Both the position numbers and the translations under genes were made by a program. Positions 26,644-36,886 of a stretch of DNA of 64,000 nucleotides are shown in pieces. This stretch comes from Macrococcus sp. 19Msa1099 (lineage in GTDB: Bacteria > Bacillota > Bacilli > Staphylococcales > Staphylococcaceae): contig CP079955.1 in the NCBI GenBank assembly GCA_019357535.2, forward strand, positions 558,001-622,000. The letters run 5' to 3'. Every line of letters begins with the position of its first letter. The first letter of the stretch is position 1. Below the pieces are notes generated by a model. It was not told where the DNA came from. It saw only the letters and a list, made by a program, of their open reading frames with translations, and ran no database searches.

Positions 26644-28188
26644 ATGATTTCGTACAGACATGAACCTTTTACAGATTTCACTGTAGAAGAGAATAAACAG
26701 GCGATGCTAAAAGGTATCGAAACAGTAAAAGGATATTTAGGAGAAGACTATCCGCTCATTATCGGGGGTGAGCGTATCTTTACGGATAATAAAGTACGTT
26801 CATATAATCCGGCGAATCGTGAAGAAACAGTCGGTAATGTATCACAAGCAACACAAGAACATGCTGAACAAGCAATGAAAGTTGCTAAAGAAACATTCAG
26901 AACATGGAGAAATACAGACCCTAAAATGCGTGCAGACATCTTATTCCGAGCGGCTGCAATCATTCGTCGCCGTAAACATGAATTCTCAGCGATCATGATT
27001 AAAGAAGCTGGTAAACCTTGGAACGAAGCGGATGCAGATACAGCTGAAGCAATCGACTTCCTTGAGTTCTATGGACGTGAAATGTTACGTCTTAAAGATG
27101 GCGCAAAAGTTGAGAGCCGTCCAGGTGAATATAACCGTTATGACTATATCGCTCTAGGTGTGGGTGTTGTTATTTCACCTTGGAACTTCCCATTAGCAAT
27201 CATGGCAGGAACAACAGTTGCACCTCTAGTTACGGGTAACACTGTACTACTTAAACCTTCAAGTAATACTTCGGTTGTTGCATATAAGTTTATGGAAGTA
27301 TTAGAAGAAGCGGGTATGCCTAAAGGTGTAGTAAACTATATTCCAGGTTCAAGCCGTGATATTGGGGACTTCATCGTAGATCACGTAGATACACGCTTTG
27401 TCTCATTTACTGGGAGCCGCGACGTTGGCATTCATATTTATGAGCGTGCAGCGAAGGTTCATGAAGGACAATTAAACTTAAAACGTGTCATCGCTGAAAT
27501 GGGTGGTAAAGATACAATCGTTGTTGACTCTGAAGCAGACATTGAATTAGCAGCAGAATCAATCGTGAAATCAGCGTTTGGTTTCTCAGGTCAGAAATGT
27601 TCTGCATGTTCTCGTGCAGTCATCGTTGAAGATGTATACGATGAAGTTGTTGCATTAGTTAAAGAGAAAACTGAAAAGTTATCTGCAGGGAACCCAGAGA
27701 CGAATGAACATTTCATGGGACCTGTCATCGATGAAAAATCATTAAATAAAATTAAAGAATACATTGAAATCGGTAAATCTGAAGGACGTTTACTTGTAGG
27801 TGGAACAACTGAGGAGTCAGTTGGAAACTTTGTAAATCCAACAGTTTTCGTTGATCTAAAACATGATGATCGCTTAATGCAGGAAGAAATCTTTGGTCCT
27901 GTTGTCGGAATTACTAAAGCGAAAGACTTCACGCAAGCAATCGAATTTGCAAATGATACAGACTACGGTTTAACAGGTGCGGTTATTACAAATAATCGTG
28001 AACATCTAGAACAGGCACGTCGTGACTTCATGGTAGGTAACTTATACTTCAACCGTGGATGTACAGGTGCAATCGTTGGATACCAGCCATTTGGTGGATT
28101 TAAAATGTCAGGTACAGATTCTAAAGCAGGCGGACCGGACTACTTAGTACTACACATGCAAGGTCGTACAACTTCCGAAATGCTTTAA
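26644..28188 (+). CDS. rocA: 1-pyrroline-5-carboxylate dehydrogenase
   Basis: 514-residue aldehyde dehydrogenase superfamily enzyme that oxidises P5C/glutamate semialdehyde to glutamate with NAD+. Visible: SPWNFPLAI (cofactor side), FTGSRDVG, catalytic glutamate E285 in AEMGGKD and nucleophile C319 in [11 protein letters not shown], plus [19 protein letters not shown]. The length fits the RocA branch. With rocD and gudB downstream it forms a complete route from ornithine/proline to 2-oxoglutarate. In S. aureus the rocA gene sits elsewhere. Confidence 0.94.
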   Translation: MISYRHEPFTDFTVEENKQAMLKGIETVKGYLGEDYPLIIGGERIFTDNKVRSYNPANREETVGNVSQATQEHAEQAMKVAKETFRTWRNTDPKMRADILFRAAAIIRRRKHEFSAIMIKEAGKPWNEADADTAEAIDFLEFYGREMLRLKDGAKVESRPGEYNRYDYIALGVGVVISPWNFPLAIMAGTTVAPLVTGNTVLLKPSSNTSVVAYKFMEVLEEAGMPKGVVNYIPGSSRDIGDFIVDHVDTRFVSFTGSRDVGIHIYERAAKVHEGQLNLKRVIAEMGGKDTIVVDSEADIELAAESIVKSAFGFSGQKCSACSRAVIVEDVYDEVVALVKEKTEKLSAGNPETNEHFMGPVIDEKSLNKIKEYIEIGKSEGRLLVGGTTEESVGNFVNPTVFVDLKHDDRLMQEEIFGPVVGITKAKDFTQAIEFANDTDYGLTGAVITNNREHLEQARRDFMVGNLYFNRGCTGAIVGYQPFGGFKMSGTDSKAGGPDYLVLHMQGRTTSEML

Positions 28189-28202
28189 TCTATATAAAAT
28201 CT

Positions 28203-28232
28203 AAACAGTAGTGCGCCGCACTACTGTTTTTA
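28203..28232 (+). terminator. Terminator between rocA and rocD
   Basis: 12+12 bp perfect stem AAACAGTAGTGC / GCACTACTGTTT with loop GCC and T5. It lies only about 20 bp before the rocD start, so rocD expression from rocA needs read-through. Confidence 0.8.
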
Positions 28233-28248
28233 AAAAAGGGGAATAATA

Positions 28249-29442
28249 ATGACTAAATCTCAAGATATTATCGAAATTACAAATCATTACGGAGCGCCAA
28301 ACTATCATCCGCTACCAATCGTGATCTCAGAAGCTGAAGGGGTATGGGTAAGTGACCCGGAAGGCAACAAATATATGGATATGTTATCAGCGTACTCAGC
28401 GGTAAACCAAGGACACCGTCATCCAAAGATTATTCAAGCATTGAAAGATCAGGCTGACCGTGTGACATTAACTTCACGTGCTTTCCACAGTGACCAATTA
28501 GGTCCCTGGTATGAAAAGATCTGTAAACTTGCAGGTAAAGAAATGGTATTACCAATGAATACAGGTGCGGAAGCAGTTGAAACTGCAATTAAAGCAGCAC
28601 GACGCTGGGCTTATGATGTTAAAGGTGTAGCGAAAGATCAAGCTGAAATCATTGCGATGAAAGGAAACTTCCATGGTCGTACGATGGCCGCCGTATCATT
28701 ATCAAGCGAAGCAGAATACCAACGTGGCTATGGTCCGTTATTGGGTGGCTTTAAACTTGTTGAGTTTGATGATATCGAACAGATTAAAGCGGCTATAACA
28801 CCGAACACTGCTGCGGTATTACTTGAGCCAATTCAAGGCGAAGCAGGTATCAATATTCCTGAAGATGGATTTTTAAGACAAGTGCGCGATGTATGTACTG
28901 AAAACAATGTATTATTTATCGCCGATGAGATCCAGGCAGGCCTTGGACGCTCCGGTAAGATGTTTGCTACAGATTGGGATAATGTAGTCCCTGATATGTA
29001 TATTCTAGGTAAAGCATTAGGTGGGGGAGTATTCCCAATCTCATGTGTATTAGCTGATAAAGAAATCTTAGAAGTGTTCAATGCAGGTAGCCATGGTTCA
29101 ACATTTGGTGGTAATCCGTTAGCGTGTGCAGTTTCAAATGCAGCATTAGATGTATTAGTGGATGAGAAGTTAGCAGAACGTTCCTTAGAATTAGGAGAAT
29201 ACTTCCAGTCCAAATTAAAAGAAATTGACAACCCAGTAATCAAAGAAGTTCGTGGTAAAGGATTATTTATTGGTGTTGAATTAAATGAAGCAGCACGTCC
29301 ATACTGTGAACAACTTAAAGAACTAGGGTTACTATGTAAAGAAACACATGACACGGTCATCCGCTTTGCACCCCCTTTGATCATCTCTCAAGAAGATTTA
29401 GACTGGGCGATCGACAAAGTACAACAAGTATTTTCAAAATAG
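28249..29442 (+). CDS. rocD: Ornithine--oxo-acid aminotransferase
   Basis: 397-residue class III PLP aminotransferase. Motifs: [40 protein letters not shown] (PLP-Asp), PLP lysine in [11 protein letters not shown], and [13 protein letters not shown]. Converts ornithine and 2-oxoglutarate to glutamate semialdehyde and glutamate; the product feeds RocA. RBS GGGGAA precedes ATG. A cre-like site follows its stop. Confidence 0.95.
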   Translation: MTKSQDIIEITNHYGAPNYHPLPIVISEAEGVWVSDPEGNKYMDMLSAYSAVNQGHRHPKIIQALKDQADRVTLTSRAFHSDQLGPWYEKICKLAGKEMVLPMNTGAEAVETAIKAARRWAYDVKGVAKDQAEIIAMKGNFHGRTMAAVSLSSEAEYQRGYGPLLGGFKLVEFDDIEQIKAAITPNTAAVLLEPIQGEAGINIPEDGFLRQVRDVCTENNVLFIADEIQAGLGRSGKMFATDWDNVVPDMYILGKALGGGVFPISCVLADKEILEVFNAGSHGSTFGGNPLACAVSNAALDVLVDEKLAERSLELGEYFQSKLKEIDNPVIKEVRGKGLFIGVELNEAARPYCEQLKELGLLCKETHDTVIRFAPPLIISQEDLDWAIDKVQQVFSK

Positions 29443-29458
29443 TTGGTAGCGTTTTCAA
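29443..29458 (+). promoter_or_regulatory. CcpA cre-like site upstream of gudB
   Basis: TTGGTAGCGTTTTCAA matches the catabolite-responsive element WTGNAARCGNWWWCAW at 15 of 16 positions (A to T at position 5), including the central CG. It begins right after the rocD stop, about 80 bp before gudB. CcpA control of glutamate dehydrogenase is known in staphylococci, which supports it. Confidence 0.65.
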
Positions 29459-29535
29459 TTTTAGACTTTTAAAAGTTTTTTAATATGTTACAATTAACAA
29501 TGTAGAATTATAGAATATAAAAAGAGGCGAATAAA

Positions 29536-30780
29536 ATGTCAGAAACTACTAACTTAGTGTCATCTACACAGGAAATTATTCATGAAGCTTTAGAAAAATT
29601 AGGGTTTGATGAAGGTATGTATGATTTAGTGAAAGAACCATTACGTCTATTAACAGTACGTATTCCAGTACGAATGGATGATGGTTCGGTTAAAACTTTC
29701 ACGGGTTACCGTGCTCAGCATAATGATGCTGTAGGTCCTACTAAAGGTGGGGTACGTTTCCATCCGGATGTTGATGAAGATGAAGTGAAAGCTTTATCAA
29801 TGTGGATGACATTAAAATGCGGTATCGTTGATCTACCATACGGTGGGGGTAAAGGGGGTATCGTGTGTGATCCACGTCAGATGAGTATTCATGAAGTTGA
29901 ACGTTTATCTCGTGGTTATGTTCGTGCGATTTCTCAAATCGTAGGTCCAACGAAAGATATTCCAGCACCGGACGTATTTACAAACAGTCAGATTATGGCT
30001 TGGATGATGGATGAATACAGCATGATGGATGCATTCAACTCTCCAGGATTTATTACAGGAAAACCGATTGTACTTGGAGGATCACAAGGACGTGACCGTT
30101 CAACTGCATTAGGAGTAGTAATTGCGATTGAAGAAGCAGCAAAACGTCGTGGTAAGCAGATTAAAGATGCTCGAGTAGTTATTCAAGGTTTCGGTAATGC
30201 AGGAAGTTTCTTAGCGAAGTTCTTATATGATGCTGGCGCTAAGGTTGTCGGAATTTCAGATGCATATGGTGCTTTACATGATCCGAATGGTTTAGACATC
30301 GATTATCTATTAGATCGTCGTGATAGCTTCGGTACAGTAACGAATCTTTTTGAAGATACAATTACTAATAAGGAATTATTCGAATTAGATTGTGACATTC
30401 TAGTACCAGCTGCAATTTCTAACCAGATTACTGGTGATAATGCACATGATATTAAAGCAGATATCGTAGTTGAAGCTGCAAATGGTCCAACAACACCTGA
30501 AGCAACTAAAATTTTAACTGAACGCGGCATTCTACTTGTGCCAGATGTACTTGCAAGTGCAGGTGGAGTTACTGTATCGTACTTTGAATGGGTACAGAAT
30601 AATCAAGGCTATTACTGGACAGAAGAAGAAGTTAATGAGAAGTTAAGAGATAAGCTTGTAACTGCATTTGATAATGTATATACATTATCACAAAACAGAA
30701 ATATTGATATGCGTCTAGCAGCATACATTATCGGTATTAAACGAACAGCAGAAGCTGCACGTTACCGTGGATGGGCTTAA
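29536..30780 (+). CDS. gudB: NAD-specific glutamate dehydrogenase
   Basis: 414-residue Glu/Leu/Phe/Val dehydrogenase. Substrate and catalytic lysines lie in MTLKCGIVDLPYGGGKGG (K94, K106); the NAD fold is VVIQGFGNAGSFLAKFL. The VKA near residue 84-86 is single-copy, unlike the inactive duplicated gudB of Bacillus subtilis 168, so the enzyme should be active. It links amino-acid catabolism to the TCA cycle through 2-oxoglutarate. RBS AAAGAGGCG. Confidence 0.95.
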   Translation: MSETTNLVSSTQEIIHEALEKLGFDEGMYDLVKEPLRLLTVRIPVRMDDGSVKTFTGYRAQHNDAVGPTKGGVRFHPDVDEDEVKALSMWMTLKCGIVDLPYGGGKGGIVCDPRQMSIHEVERLSRGYVRAISQIVGPTKDIPAPDVFTNSQIMAWMMDEYSMMDAFNSPGFITGKPIVLGGSQGRDRSTALGVVIAIEEAAKRRGKQIKDARVVIQGFGNAGSFLAKFLYDAGAKVVGISDAYGALHDPNGLDIDYLLDRRDSFGTVTNLFEDTITNKELFELDCDILVPAAISNQITGDNAHDIKADIVVEAANGPTTPEATKILTERGILLVPDVLASAGGVTVSYFEWVQNNQGYYWTEEEVNEKLRDKLVTAFDNVYTLSQNRNIDMRLAAYIIGIKRTAEAARYRGWA

Positions 30781-30803
30781 TCATTTTCAATTCTATATTT
30801 TTT

Positions 30804-30841
30804 ATGACATAATATGCTTAATTGCGTATTATGTCATTTTT
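30804..30841 (+). terminator. gudB terminator
   Basis: 14-bp stem ATGACATAATATGC / GCGTATTATGTCAT with one G-T pair, 6-base loop, then T4-T5. Only about 17 bp remain before the start of the next gene. Confidence 0.82.
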
Positions 30842-30857
30842 AATTCAGGAGGAAGCA

Positions 30858-32018
30858 ATGAATCAATTTACATTTTATAATCCAGTTAAACTAGTATTTG
30901 GAAAAGAAAGTCTGGAACAGCTGAACGATATGGTGAAAGCCTATAGCAACGGGAATAAAGTACTACTTACCTATGGTGGTGGAAGCATTAAGAAGACAGG
31001 TCTTTACGACGAAGTAATGGAAAAGCTATCAGACTTTGAAGTATTTGAACTCGCTGGAATCGAACCGAATCCACGTGTTGAAACGGTACGCAAAGGTGTA
31101 GAAATTGTGAAAGCGCATGATATCGACTTTATCGTAGCAGTAGGTGGTGGATCTGTCATCGACGGTACGAAATTGATTGCAGCTGCAAGTAAATATGATG
31201 GTGATGCATGGGATATCGTTACACGTAAAGCACAAGTAAATGATGCTGTACCATTTGGCACGGTATTAACTTTATCGGCAACAGGTTCTGAAATGAACTC
31301 AGGCAGTGTTATTACAAACTGGGAGACGAATGAGAAGTTAGGATGGGGTTCGCCACTTGTTTTTCCTAAGTTCAGTCTGTTAAATCCAGAAGTGCTATAC
31401 ACATTACCAGAACATCAGACGGTAAACGGTATTATTGATAGCATGAGTCACCTATTAGAACAGTACTTTAACGAAGCGGATAATACAGAAGTACAAGACC
31501 AAATGATCAGTGGCGTACTGAAGACTGTGATGAAGACTGGACCAATTGCAGTGAAAGACCCTAAAAATTACGAAGCACGTGAGACATTGATGCTATCATC
31601 AACAGTTGCATTAAACGGTTTCCTGCGTCTAGGTTACGTTGGTGACTGGGCAACGCATAACTTAGAACATGCAGTAAGTGCCGTCTATGATATTGCACAC
31701 GGTGCAGGTCTTGCGATATTATTCCCTGAATGGATGCGCTATGTAAGTAAGCAGTCTCCAGCACGTTTTGTGAAGTTTGCTGAAGATGTATTCAATGTAG
31801 AGGCATCTTTATCAGATGAAGACAAGATCAATTATGCGATTGATGAACTTCAGAACTTCTGGACAAGTCTAGGAGCGAAGCAGAAGTTATCTGATTACGG
31901 AGTGAACGCTGAAGATTTAGAAGCATTTGCAGATAAAACTTTAATCTATGGCCCATTCGGTAACTTCTATAAGTTACAACGTGAAGATATACTGGCAATC
32001 TATAAAGCAGCGTTATAA
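30858..32018 (+). CDS. Iron-containing alcohol dehydrogenase (YugJ/BdhA-like)
   Basis: 386-residue group III metal-dependent alcohol dehydrogenase. NAD-binding GGGSVIDGTKLIA, TLSATGSEMNSGSVI and the metal-ligand histidines in HNLEHAVSAVYDIAHGAG are visible. Resembles NADH-dependent butanol dehydrogenase-type proteins that sit next to pgi in Bacillus. Reduces or oxidises an aldehyde/alcohol pair; substrate unknown. Start is ATG 30858 after AGGAGG (30847-30852). No room for a separate promoter after the gudB terminator. Confidence 0.88.
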   Translation: MNQFTFYNPVKLVFGKESLEQLNDMVKAYSNGNKVLLTYGGGSIKKTGLYDEVMEKLSDFEVFELAGIEPNPRVETVRKGVEIVKAHDIDFIVAVGGGSVIDGTKLIAAASKYDGDAWDIVTRKAQVNDAVPFGTVLTLSATGSEMNSGSVITNWETNEKLGWGSPLVFPKFSLLNPEVLYTLPEHQTVNGIIDSMSHLLEQYFNEADNTEVQDQMISGVLKTVMKTGPIAVKDPKNYEARETLMLSSTVALNGFLRLGYVGDWATHNLEHAVSAVYDIAHGAGLAILFPEWMRYVSKQSPARFVKFAEDVFNVEASLSDEDKINYAIDELQNFWTSLGAKQKLSDYGVNAEDLEAFADKTLIYGPFGNFYKLQREDILAIYKAAL

Positions 32019-32032
32019 ATCAGTACGCAAAT

Positions 32033-32060
32033 AAAAAGCAGCGGATTCCGCTGCTTTTTT
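32033..32060. terminator. Bidirectional terminator between adh and argH
   Basis: 12-bp stem AAAAAGCAGCGG / CCGCTGCTTTTT with loop ATT; the T-run overlaps the argH stop codon. Confidence 0.88.
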
Positions 32061-33432
32061 ACATACATTGTTCTGCTTTTGCAATTTGTTTCATCACGCT
32101 TTTTGTACTTGTACCATTGTCATTGATTCTTCTATTTACTGCATGTTCGGGGTTGAGCTTCGTATATATATCGTTCGTAATATCTTTATTAACCGTTTGA
32201 TAATGGCCTAATGGAATATCTTTTAGCAGGATATTGTTATCAATTGCGTAAAGTACGAGTTGTCCTGTTATTTCATGTGCGTCTCTAAAAGGGAGGCCGA
32301 GCGTCACGAGATAGTCTGCAAGTTCCGTCGCATTTGAGAAATCATTTTGTGTGATATCTGTTAGATGTGCCGCATTGACTTCCATCGTATCTATCATGCC
32401 AGTGAATATTTGAACAGACTGCAATGCTGTATCGATACTATCGAAGAATCCTTTCTTGTCTTCTTGCAAGTCTTTATTATATGCAAGTGGTAAACCTTTA
32501 ATCGTCATCAGCAGTCCCATATAGTTACCTGCCACTGTTCCGGATTTACCTCGTATGAGTTCGGCCATATCTGGATTCTTCTTCTGCGGCATAATGGATG
32601 AACCTGTAGTATAGGCATCACTTAAAGTTACAAATTTAAATTCTTCGCTGCACCAAAGAATAATCTCTTCAGAGAAACGAGACAGATGCATCATAAGAAG
32701 ATTAATATTATGCATTATATCGAGTACATAGTCTCTGTCGCTTACTGCATCGATGCTGTTTGCATAGACATCATCAAATTCGAGCAGTGAAGCTGTATAC
32801 TGCTGGTCAATGGGAAAGGTCGTTCCTGCGAGTGCTCCTGAACCGAGTGGTGATATATTGATGCGTTTTAAGCCTTCACTGAATCTTGCTTTATCACGTT
32901 CCAGCATCCAGAAATATGTCATAATATGATGGCTGAAAAGAATCGGCTGTGCACGCTGAAGATGGGTATATCCCGGCATAATTACTGTATGGTACTGCTT
33001 GCTTAAATCGATTATGACGTGTTGTAATGCTTTTATAGATGTAATGATGGCCTCTGTCATCTCTTTTGCATACAAGTGCATATCTGTTGCGACCTGATCA
33101 TTTCTTGAACGAGCGGTATGCATCTTTCCTCCAACAGGGCCGATTTTTTCTATCAGCAGTTTCTCGATATTAAGATGGATGTCTTCTAGTTCTTTTTTGA
33201 AAGTCACGTTACCCGCTTCATAGTCTTCTCTAATGTCCTGTAGTCCATTGATAATTTGATTCGCTTCATCTGAAGTGATGATATACGTCTTCTCAAGCAT
33301 CGTAACATGCGCGATACTCCCTTTAATATCTTGGTAGAACAGTCTCGCATCAACTTCAATCGATTGATTGAAGTCGGCGACCTGTTCACTCATACTTTCT
33401 TTAAATCTGCCACCCCATAGCGCTTTACTCAT
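32059..33432 (-). CDS. argH: Argininosuccinate lyase
   Basis: 457-residue fumarase-superfamily enzyme, last step of arginine synthesis. Signature [13 protein letters not shown], plus [13 protein letters not shown] and [13 protein letters not shown] 33432 is set by GAGGTG with six bases; the coding region overlaps the argG stop by 8 bp, indicating coupled translation. ALWGGRF at the N-terminus is typical. Confidence 0.96.
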   Translation of the reverse strand: MSKALWGGRFKESMSEQVADFNQSIEVDARLFYQDIKGSIAHVTMLEKTYIITSDEANQIINGLQDIREDYEAGNVTFKKELEDIHLNIEKLLIEKIGPVGGKMHTARSRNDQVATDMHLYAKEMTEAIITSIKALQHVIIDLSKQYHTVIMPGYTHLQRAQPILFSHHIMTYFWMLERDKARFSEGLKRINISPLGSGALAGTTFPIDQQYTASLLEFDDVYANSIDAVSDRDYVLDIMHNINLLMMHLSRFSEEIILWCSEEFKFVTLSDAYTTGSSIMPQKKNPDMAELIRGKSGTVAGNYMGLLMTIKGLPLAYNKDLQEDKKGFFDSIDTALQSVQIFTGMIDTMEVNAAHLTDITQNDFSNATELADYLVTLGLPFRDAHEITGQLVLYAIDNNILLKDIPLGHYQTVNKDITNDIYTKLNPEHAVNRRINDNGTSTKSVMKQIAKAEQCM

Positions 33433-34633
33433 GTGCATCACCTCTATACACTCTCGTTGCCTGCTTCACTGGAAGTTCATAGATTTCAATGAATCCGACA
33501 CTTGCCTGCTGATTGAATGTATCTTCCTTCGTATAAGTTGCGAGCTTCTCGTTATACAGAGTGTTATCACTTTTTCTGCCGATTACTGTGATATTTCCTT
33601 TATAGAGTTTGACCTTTGTTTCGCCATTAACGTATTGCTGCATATCTGTTAACAGATGTTTCAGATGATCGGCAAGTGGAGAGAAGAATAAGCCGTTATA
33701 TATAAGGTTAGCAAACTGCTGCTCAACATAGGGTTTAAAATGCTGTACATCTTTCGTTAAAGTGATTGTTTCAAGGTCTTTATGTGCTTTAAGGATGATC
33801 ATTGCACCTGGTGCTTCATATACTTCACGTGATTTAATGCCGACAAGACGATTCTCAACGTGGTCGATTCTGCCGACACCGTGTTTGCCTCCTAATTCAT
33901 TCAACTGTTTGATGATTTCGTGCAATTTTAAAGACTGTCCGTTTAATGCAGCTGGAAGTCCTGCTTTAAAAGTGATATCAATAATTTCTTCTTCATCTGG
34001 TGCATCTTTCGGTGATACGGTTAAGTCATATGCATCTTCAGGTGGTGTGGCATAGGGATCTTCTAAGATGCCGCATTCGTTACTTCTGCCCCATAAATTC
34101 TGATCGATTGAGTAGGGTGAATCTAAGTTGATAGGCACGGGAATATCATGCGCTTTAGCGTATTCAATCTCTTCTTCACGACTGAATCCCCAGTCACGAA
34201 CCGGCGCAAGTGTCGTAATAGATGGATCGATACTATGAATCGCAACTTCAAAACGCACCTGGTCATTTCCTTTTCCTGTACAGCCATGTGCAATGAACTT
34301 CGCCTCATGTTGATGTGCAACTTCTACAAGCGCTTCAGCGATCAGCGGTCTGCTCAGTGCTGAAATAAGCGGATATGTATTTTCATAAAGGCTGTTCCCT
34401 TTGATCGCATATGATAGGTAGTCCTCTGCATATGCTTCAATCTTATCGAGCATGATCGATTCAATCGCGCCAACTTTGAGTGCTTTTTCTTTAATGTGTG
34501 CGAGATCCTTTCCTTCACCGACATCAAGGCAGCATGCGATAACATCATACCCTTTCTCGATTAACCATTGAATTGCGACGCTAGTATCTAATCCTCCAGA
34601 ATATGCTAATACCACTTTTTGTTTTTCGTTCAT
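33425..34633 (-). CDS. argG: Argininosuccinate synthase
   Basis: 402 residues, the usual size. ATP-binding P-loop [12 protein letters not shown] near the N-terminus, then [15 protein letters not shown] and ISPLxx-free core. Condenses citrulline and aspartate. ATG 34633 follows GGGGGAATTGAA; an upstream in-frame extension has no RBS. Only argGH are present here; the ornithine-to-citrulline part of the pathway is not in this window, so citrulline must come from elsewhere. ArgR-like boxes lie upstream. Confidence 0.96.
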   Translation of the reverse strand: MNEKQKVVLAYSGGLDTSVAIQWLIEKGYDVIACCLDVGEGKDLAHIKEKALKVGAIESIMLDKIEAYAEDYLSYAIKGNSLYENTYPLISALSRPLIAEALVEVAHQHEAKFIAHGCTGKGNDQVRFEVAIHSIDPSITTLAPVRDWGFSREEEIEYAKAHDIPVPINLDSPYSIDQNLWGRSNECGILEDPYATPPEDAYDLTVSPKDAPDEEEIIDITFKAGLPAALNGQSLKLHEIIKQLNELGGKHGVGRIDHVENRLVGIKSREVYEAPGAMIILKAHKDLETITLTKDVQHFKPYVEQQFANLIYNGLFFSPLADHLKHLLTDMQQYVNGETKVKLYKGNITVIGRKSDNTLYNEKLATYTKEDTFNQQASVGFIEIYELPVKQATRVYRGDAHE

Positions 34634-34685
34634 TTCAATTCCCCCATTAGTTTTTGAATTTATTTTATTAATTAATATACATAAT

Positions 34686-34729
34686 AATGTATCAGTATGC
34701 ATAACTAAAATCAAGTATAAATATTCATT
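34686..34729 (-). promoter_or_regulatory. Two ArgR/AhrC-type ARG boxes upstream of argG
   Basis: On the minus strand, TATGCATACTGATACATT (34686-34703) and AATGAATATTTATACTTG (34712-34729) each match TNTGNATWWWWATNCANA at about 15 of 18 positions, 26 bp apart centre to centre. A third, poorer match (GAATAAAAAT core) lies at 34732-34750 on the plus strand. Paired boxes are typical of ArgR operators, but the sequence is AT-rich and chance matches are likely to some degree. Confidence 0.45.
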
Positions 34730-34793
34730 TTTTAGAATAAAAATATAAATATTTCAATTTTTAAGATATAAGCACTTTATAAAGCGTTATGGA

Positions 34794-34822
34794 TTGTGAA
34801 CTTAAGTTGAATCGAGTACAAT
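34794..34822 (+). promoter_or_regulatory. pgi promoter
   Basis: TTGTGA (34794-34799) and TACAAT (34817-34822), 17-bp spacer, about 30 bp before the pgi ATG. Confidence 0.55.
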
Positions 34823-34853
34823 GATTGTGAAACTATGAACGGGAGGAATAGAA

Positions 34854-36191
34854 ATGACGCATATTAAATTTAACTACGACATGGCAAAATCGTTCGTAGG
34901 AGATCATGAATTGACACAGATGCAGGATTTAGTGAAAAATATTCATCATGTAATCCATGAAGGTAGTGGTGCAGGTAGCGATTTCCTAGGATGGCTGGAC
35001 TTACCGGTAGATTACGATAAGGAAGAATTCGCACGTATTAAAGAAAGTGCGAAGAAGATAAATGCAGATAGCGACGTGTTAATTGTTATCGGCATTGGAG
35101 GGTCTTATCTCGGTGCACGTGCTGCAATCGAGATGCTGAATAAATCATTTGATCACCTGAAATCAGATAAGACACAGATTATCTTTGCAGGACACCAATT
35201 ATCATCAAGCTATTTGAACGATTTAATTGAATATGTTCAGGACAAAGATTTCTCAGTGAACGTGATTTCTAAATCTGGTACAACGACGGAACCAGCTGTT
35301 GCATTCCGTGTATTTAAGAAACTATTGGAAGAGAAATACGGCAAAGAAGGCGCGAAATCTCGTATTTATGCAACTACGGATAAATCTAAAGGTGCATTAA
35401 AGTCACTTGCCACAACTGAAGGCTATGAAACATTTGTCGTGCCGGATGATGTCGGAGGACGCTTCTCAGTATTAACAGCTGTTGGATTATTACCGATTGC
35501 AGCAGCAGGCCATGATATTGATGCGATGATGGAAGGAGCTGCGAGTGCACGTAATGAACTGAGTTCATCAGAACTTACAGAGAACATCAGTTATCAGTAT
35601 GCAGCGCTGCGTAATATTTTATACAACAAAGGGTACACGATTGAGATGTTAATCAATTACGAACCGAGTCTTCAATACTTCAACGAGTGGTGGAAACAGC
35701 TATTCGGTGAGTCTGAAGGTAAGGACTTTAAAGGTATCTATCCATCAAGCGCGAACTTCTCAACGGACCTTCACTCATTAGGTCAATACGTTCAGGAAGG
35801 GCGTCGTGATATCTTTGAAACGGTCGTTAAAGTAACGACACCAAGAAGCGATGTCACAATTGAAGCGGATGAGAATGATCTAGATGGTCTGAACTTCTTA
35901 GCAGGTAAAACATTGGACTTCGTCAACACGAAAGCATTCCAGGGGACACTACTTGCACATAGCGATGGCGGGGTACCAAACTTCGTCGTTGAAGTACCGA
36001 AGTTAGATGCATTTACTTTCGGTTACCTTGTTTACTTCTTCGAGTTAAGTGTTGCGATGAGCGGCTACTTGCTCGGTGTTAATCCATTTAACCAGCCAGG
36101 GGTTGAAGCGTACAAGCAGAATATGTTCGCATTGCTTGGGAAACCGGGCTTTGAAGACAAGAAGGCAGAACTAGAAGCAAGGCTTCAATAA
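34854..36191 (+). CDS. pgi: Glucose-6-phosphate isomerase
   Basis: 445-residue phosphoglucose isomerase of glycolysis. Motifs: [17 protein letters not shown] (phosphate binding), [29 protein letters not shown] and the C-terminal [12 protein letters not shown] with catalytic lysine. Length typical for Firmicutes. RBS GGGAGGA. Monocistronic between its promoter and terminator. Confidence 0.97.
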   Translation: MTHIKFNYDMAKSFVGDHELTQMQDLVKNIHHVIHEGSGAGSDFLGWLDLPVDYDKEEFARIKESAKKINADSDVLIVIGIGGSYLGARAAIEMLNKSFDHLKSDKTQIIFAGHQLSSSYLNDLIEYVQDKDFSVNVISKSGTTTEPAVAFRVFKKLLEEKYGKEGAKSRIYATTDKSKGALKSLATTEGYETFVVPDDVGGRFSVLTAVGLLPIAAAGHDIDAMMEGAASARNELSSSELTENISYQYAALRNILYNKGYTIEMLINYEPSLQYFNEWWKQLFGESEGKDFKGIYPSSANFSTDLHSLGQYVQEGRRDIFETVVKVTTPRSDVTIEADENDLDGLNFLAGKTLDFVNTKAFQGTLLAHSDGGVPNFVVEVPKLDAFTFGYLVYFFELSVAMSGYLLGVNPFNQPGVEAYKQNMFALLGKPGFEDKKAELEARLQ

Positions 36192-36211
36192 TATATGTCA
36201 TGTTATTCTTA

Positions 36212-36247
36212 AAACAAGCTATGAACTGTTCATAGTTTGTTTTTTTT
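36212..36247 (+). terminator. pgi terminator
   Basis: 14-bp stem AAACAAGCTATGAA / TTCATAGTTTGTTT with one G-T pair and loop CTG, followed by T8. Confidence 0.9.
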
Positions 36248-36286
36248 AATATTTACATTATAATCACATAAAAGTGAGGTGAAGGT

Positions 36287-36853
36287 TTGTTTACAGAAGC
36301 GCACTTACTGGAATTATTTGAACGATTTAAAGGTCTCGGCATTATTATTGCTTTTCTTCTGCCATTTATTGAAGCATTTATTCCGATATTACCGATTATG
36401 GTCTTTGCTGTTGTTAATGTGAATGCTTATGGTCTGATACCTGGATTCTTACTTACATGGAGCGGTGCAGTAGCTGGTTCATATTGTGTTACGCTTTTAG
36501 TGAGAACCTATGGTCAGCATCGACTTTTAAGACGATTAAGCAAACATCCGCAGACATTAAAGTTTATAAGAAGAGTGGATAACAGAGGGATGCTGCCATT
36601 ATTTTTGTTACTCTGCTTTCCATTCACACCCTCCAGTCTGGTCAATATTGTGGCAGGTCTAAGCACGCTCGATATAAAGAAATATTTATGGGTCGTTCTA
36701 TTCGGAAAAGCGATTATGTTGTTTACTTTAAGCTTTATCGGTAACGATATATATTCCTTTGTGAAAGCACCTGAAAAGAGTATAATTGTTATTATAGTGC
36801 TCGTGATTCTGTGGTGGATTGGTAAAAGAATTGAGCGGCATCTGGAAAGATAA
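36287..36853 (+). CDS. TVP38/TMEM64-family (DedA-like) membrane protein
   Basis: 188 residues, about five hydrophobic segments, with the SNARE-associated/VTT-domain signature FPFTPSSLVNIVAGLSTL (about residues 111-128) and LLPFIEAFIPILP near the N-terminus. Members of this superfamily are lipid flippases or transporters; role here unknown. TTG start with GAGGTGAAGG. It is followed after 33 bp by the signal peptidase gene. Confidence 0.78.
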   Translation: MFTEAHLLELFERFKGLGIIIAFLLPFIEAFIPILPIMVFAVVNVNAYGLIPGFLLTWSGAVAGSYCVTLLVRTYGQHRLLRRLSKHPQTLKFIRRVDNRGMLPLFLLLCFPFTPSSLVNIVAGLSTLDIKKYLWVVLFGKAIMLFTLSFIGNDIYSFVKAPEKSIIVIIVLVILWWIGKRIERHLER

Positions 36854-36886
36854 GTGATTAATATAAAATAAGTTGAGGTGCTCCTT

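Noticed and set aside
28833-29384. Long antisense open frame opposite rocD (183 codons)
   Set aside because: It is a mirror of the rocD codon pattern, has no RBS, and its product (rich in Ser, Pro, Asn) resembles no protein family.
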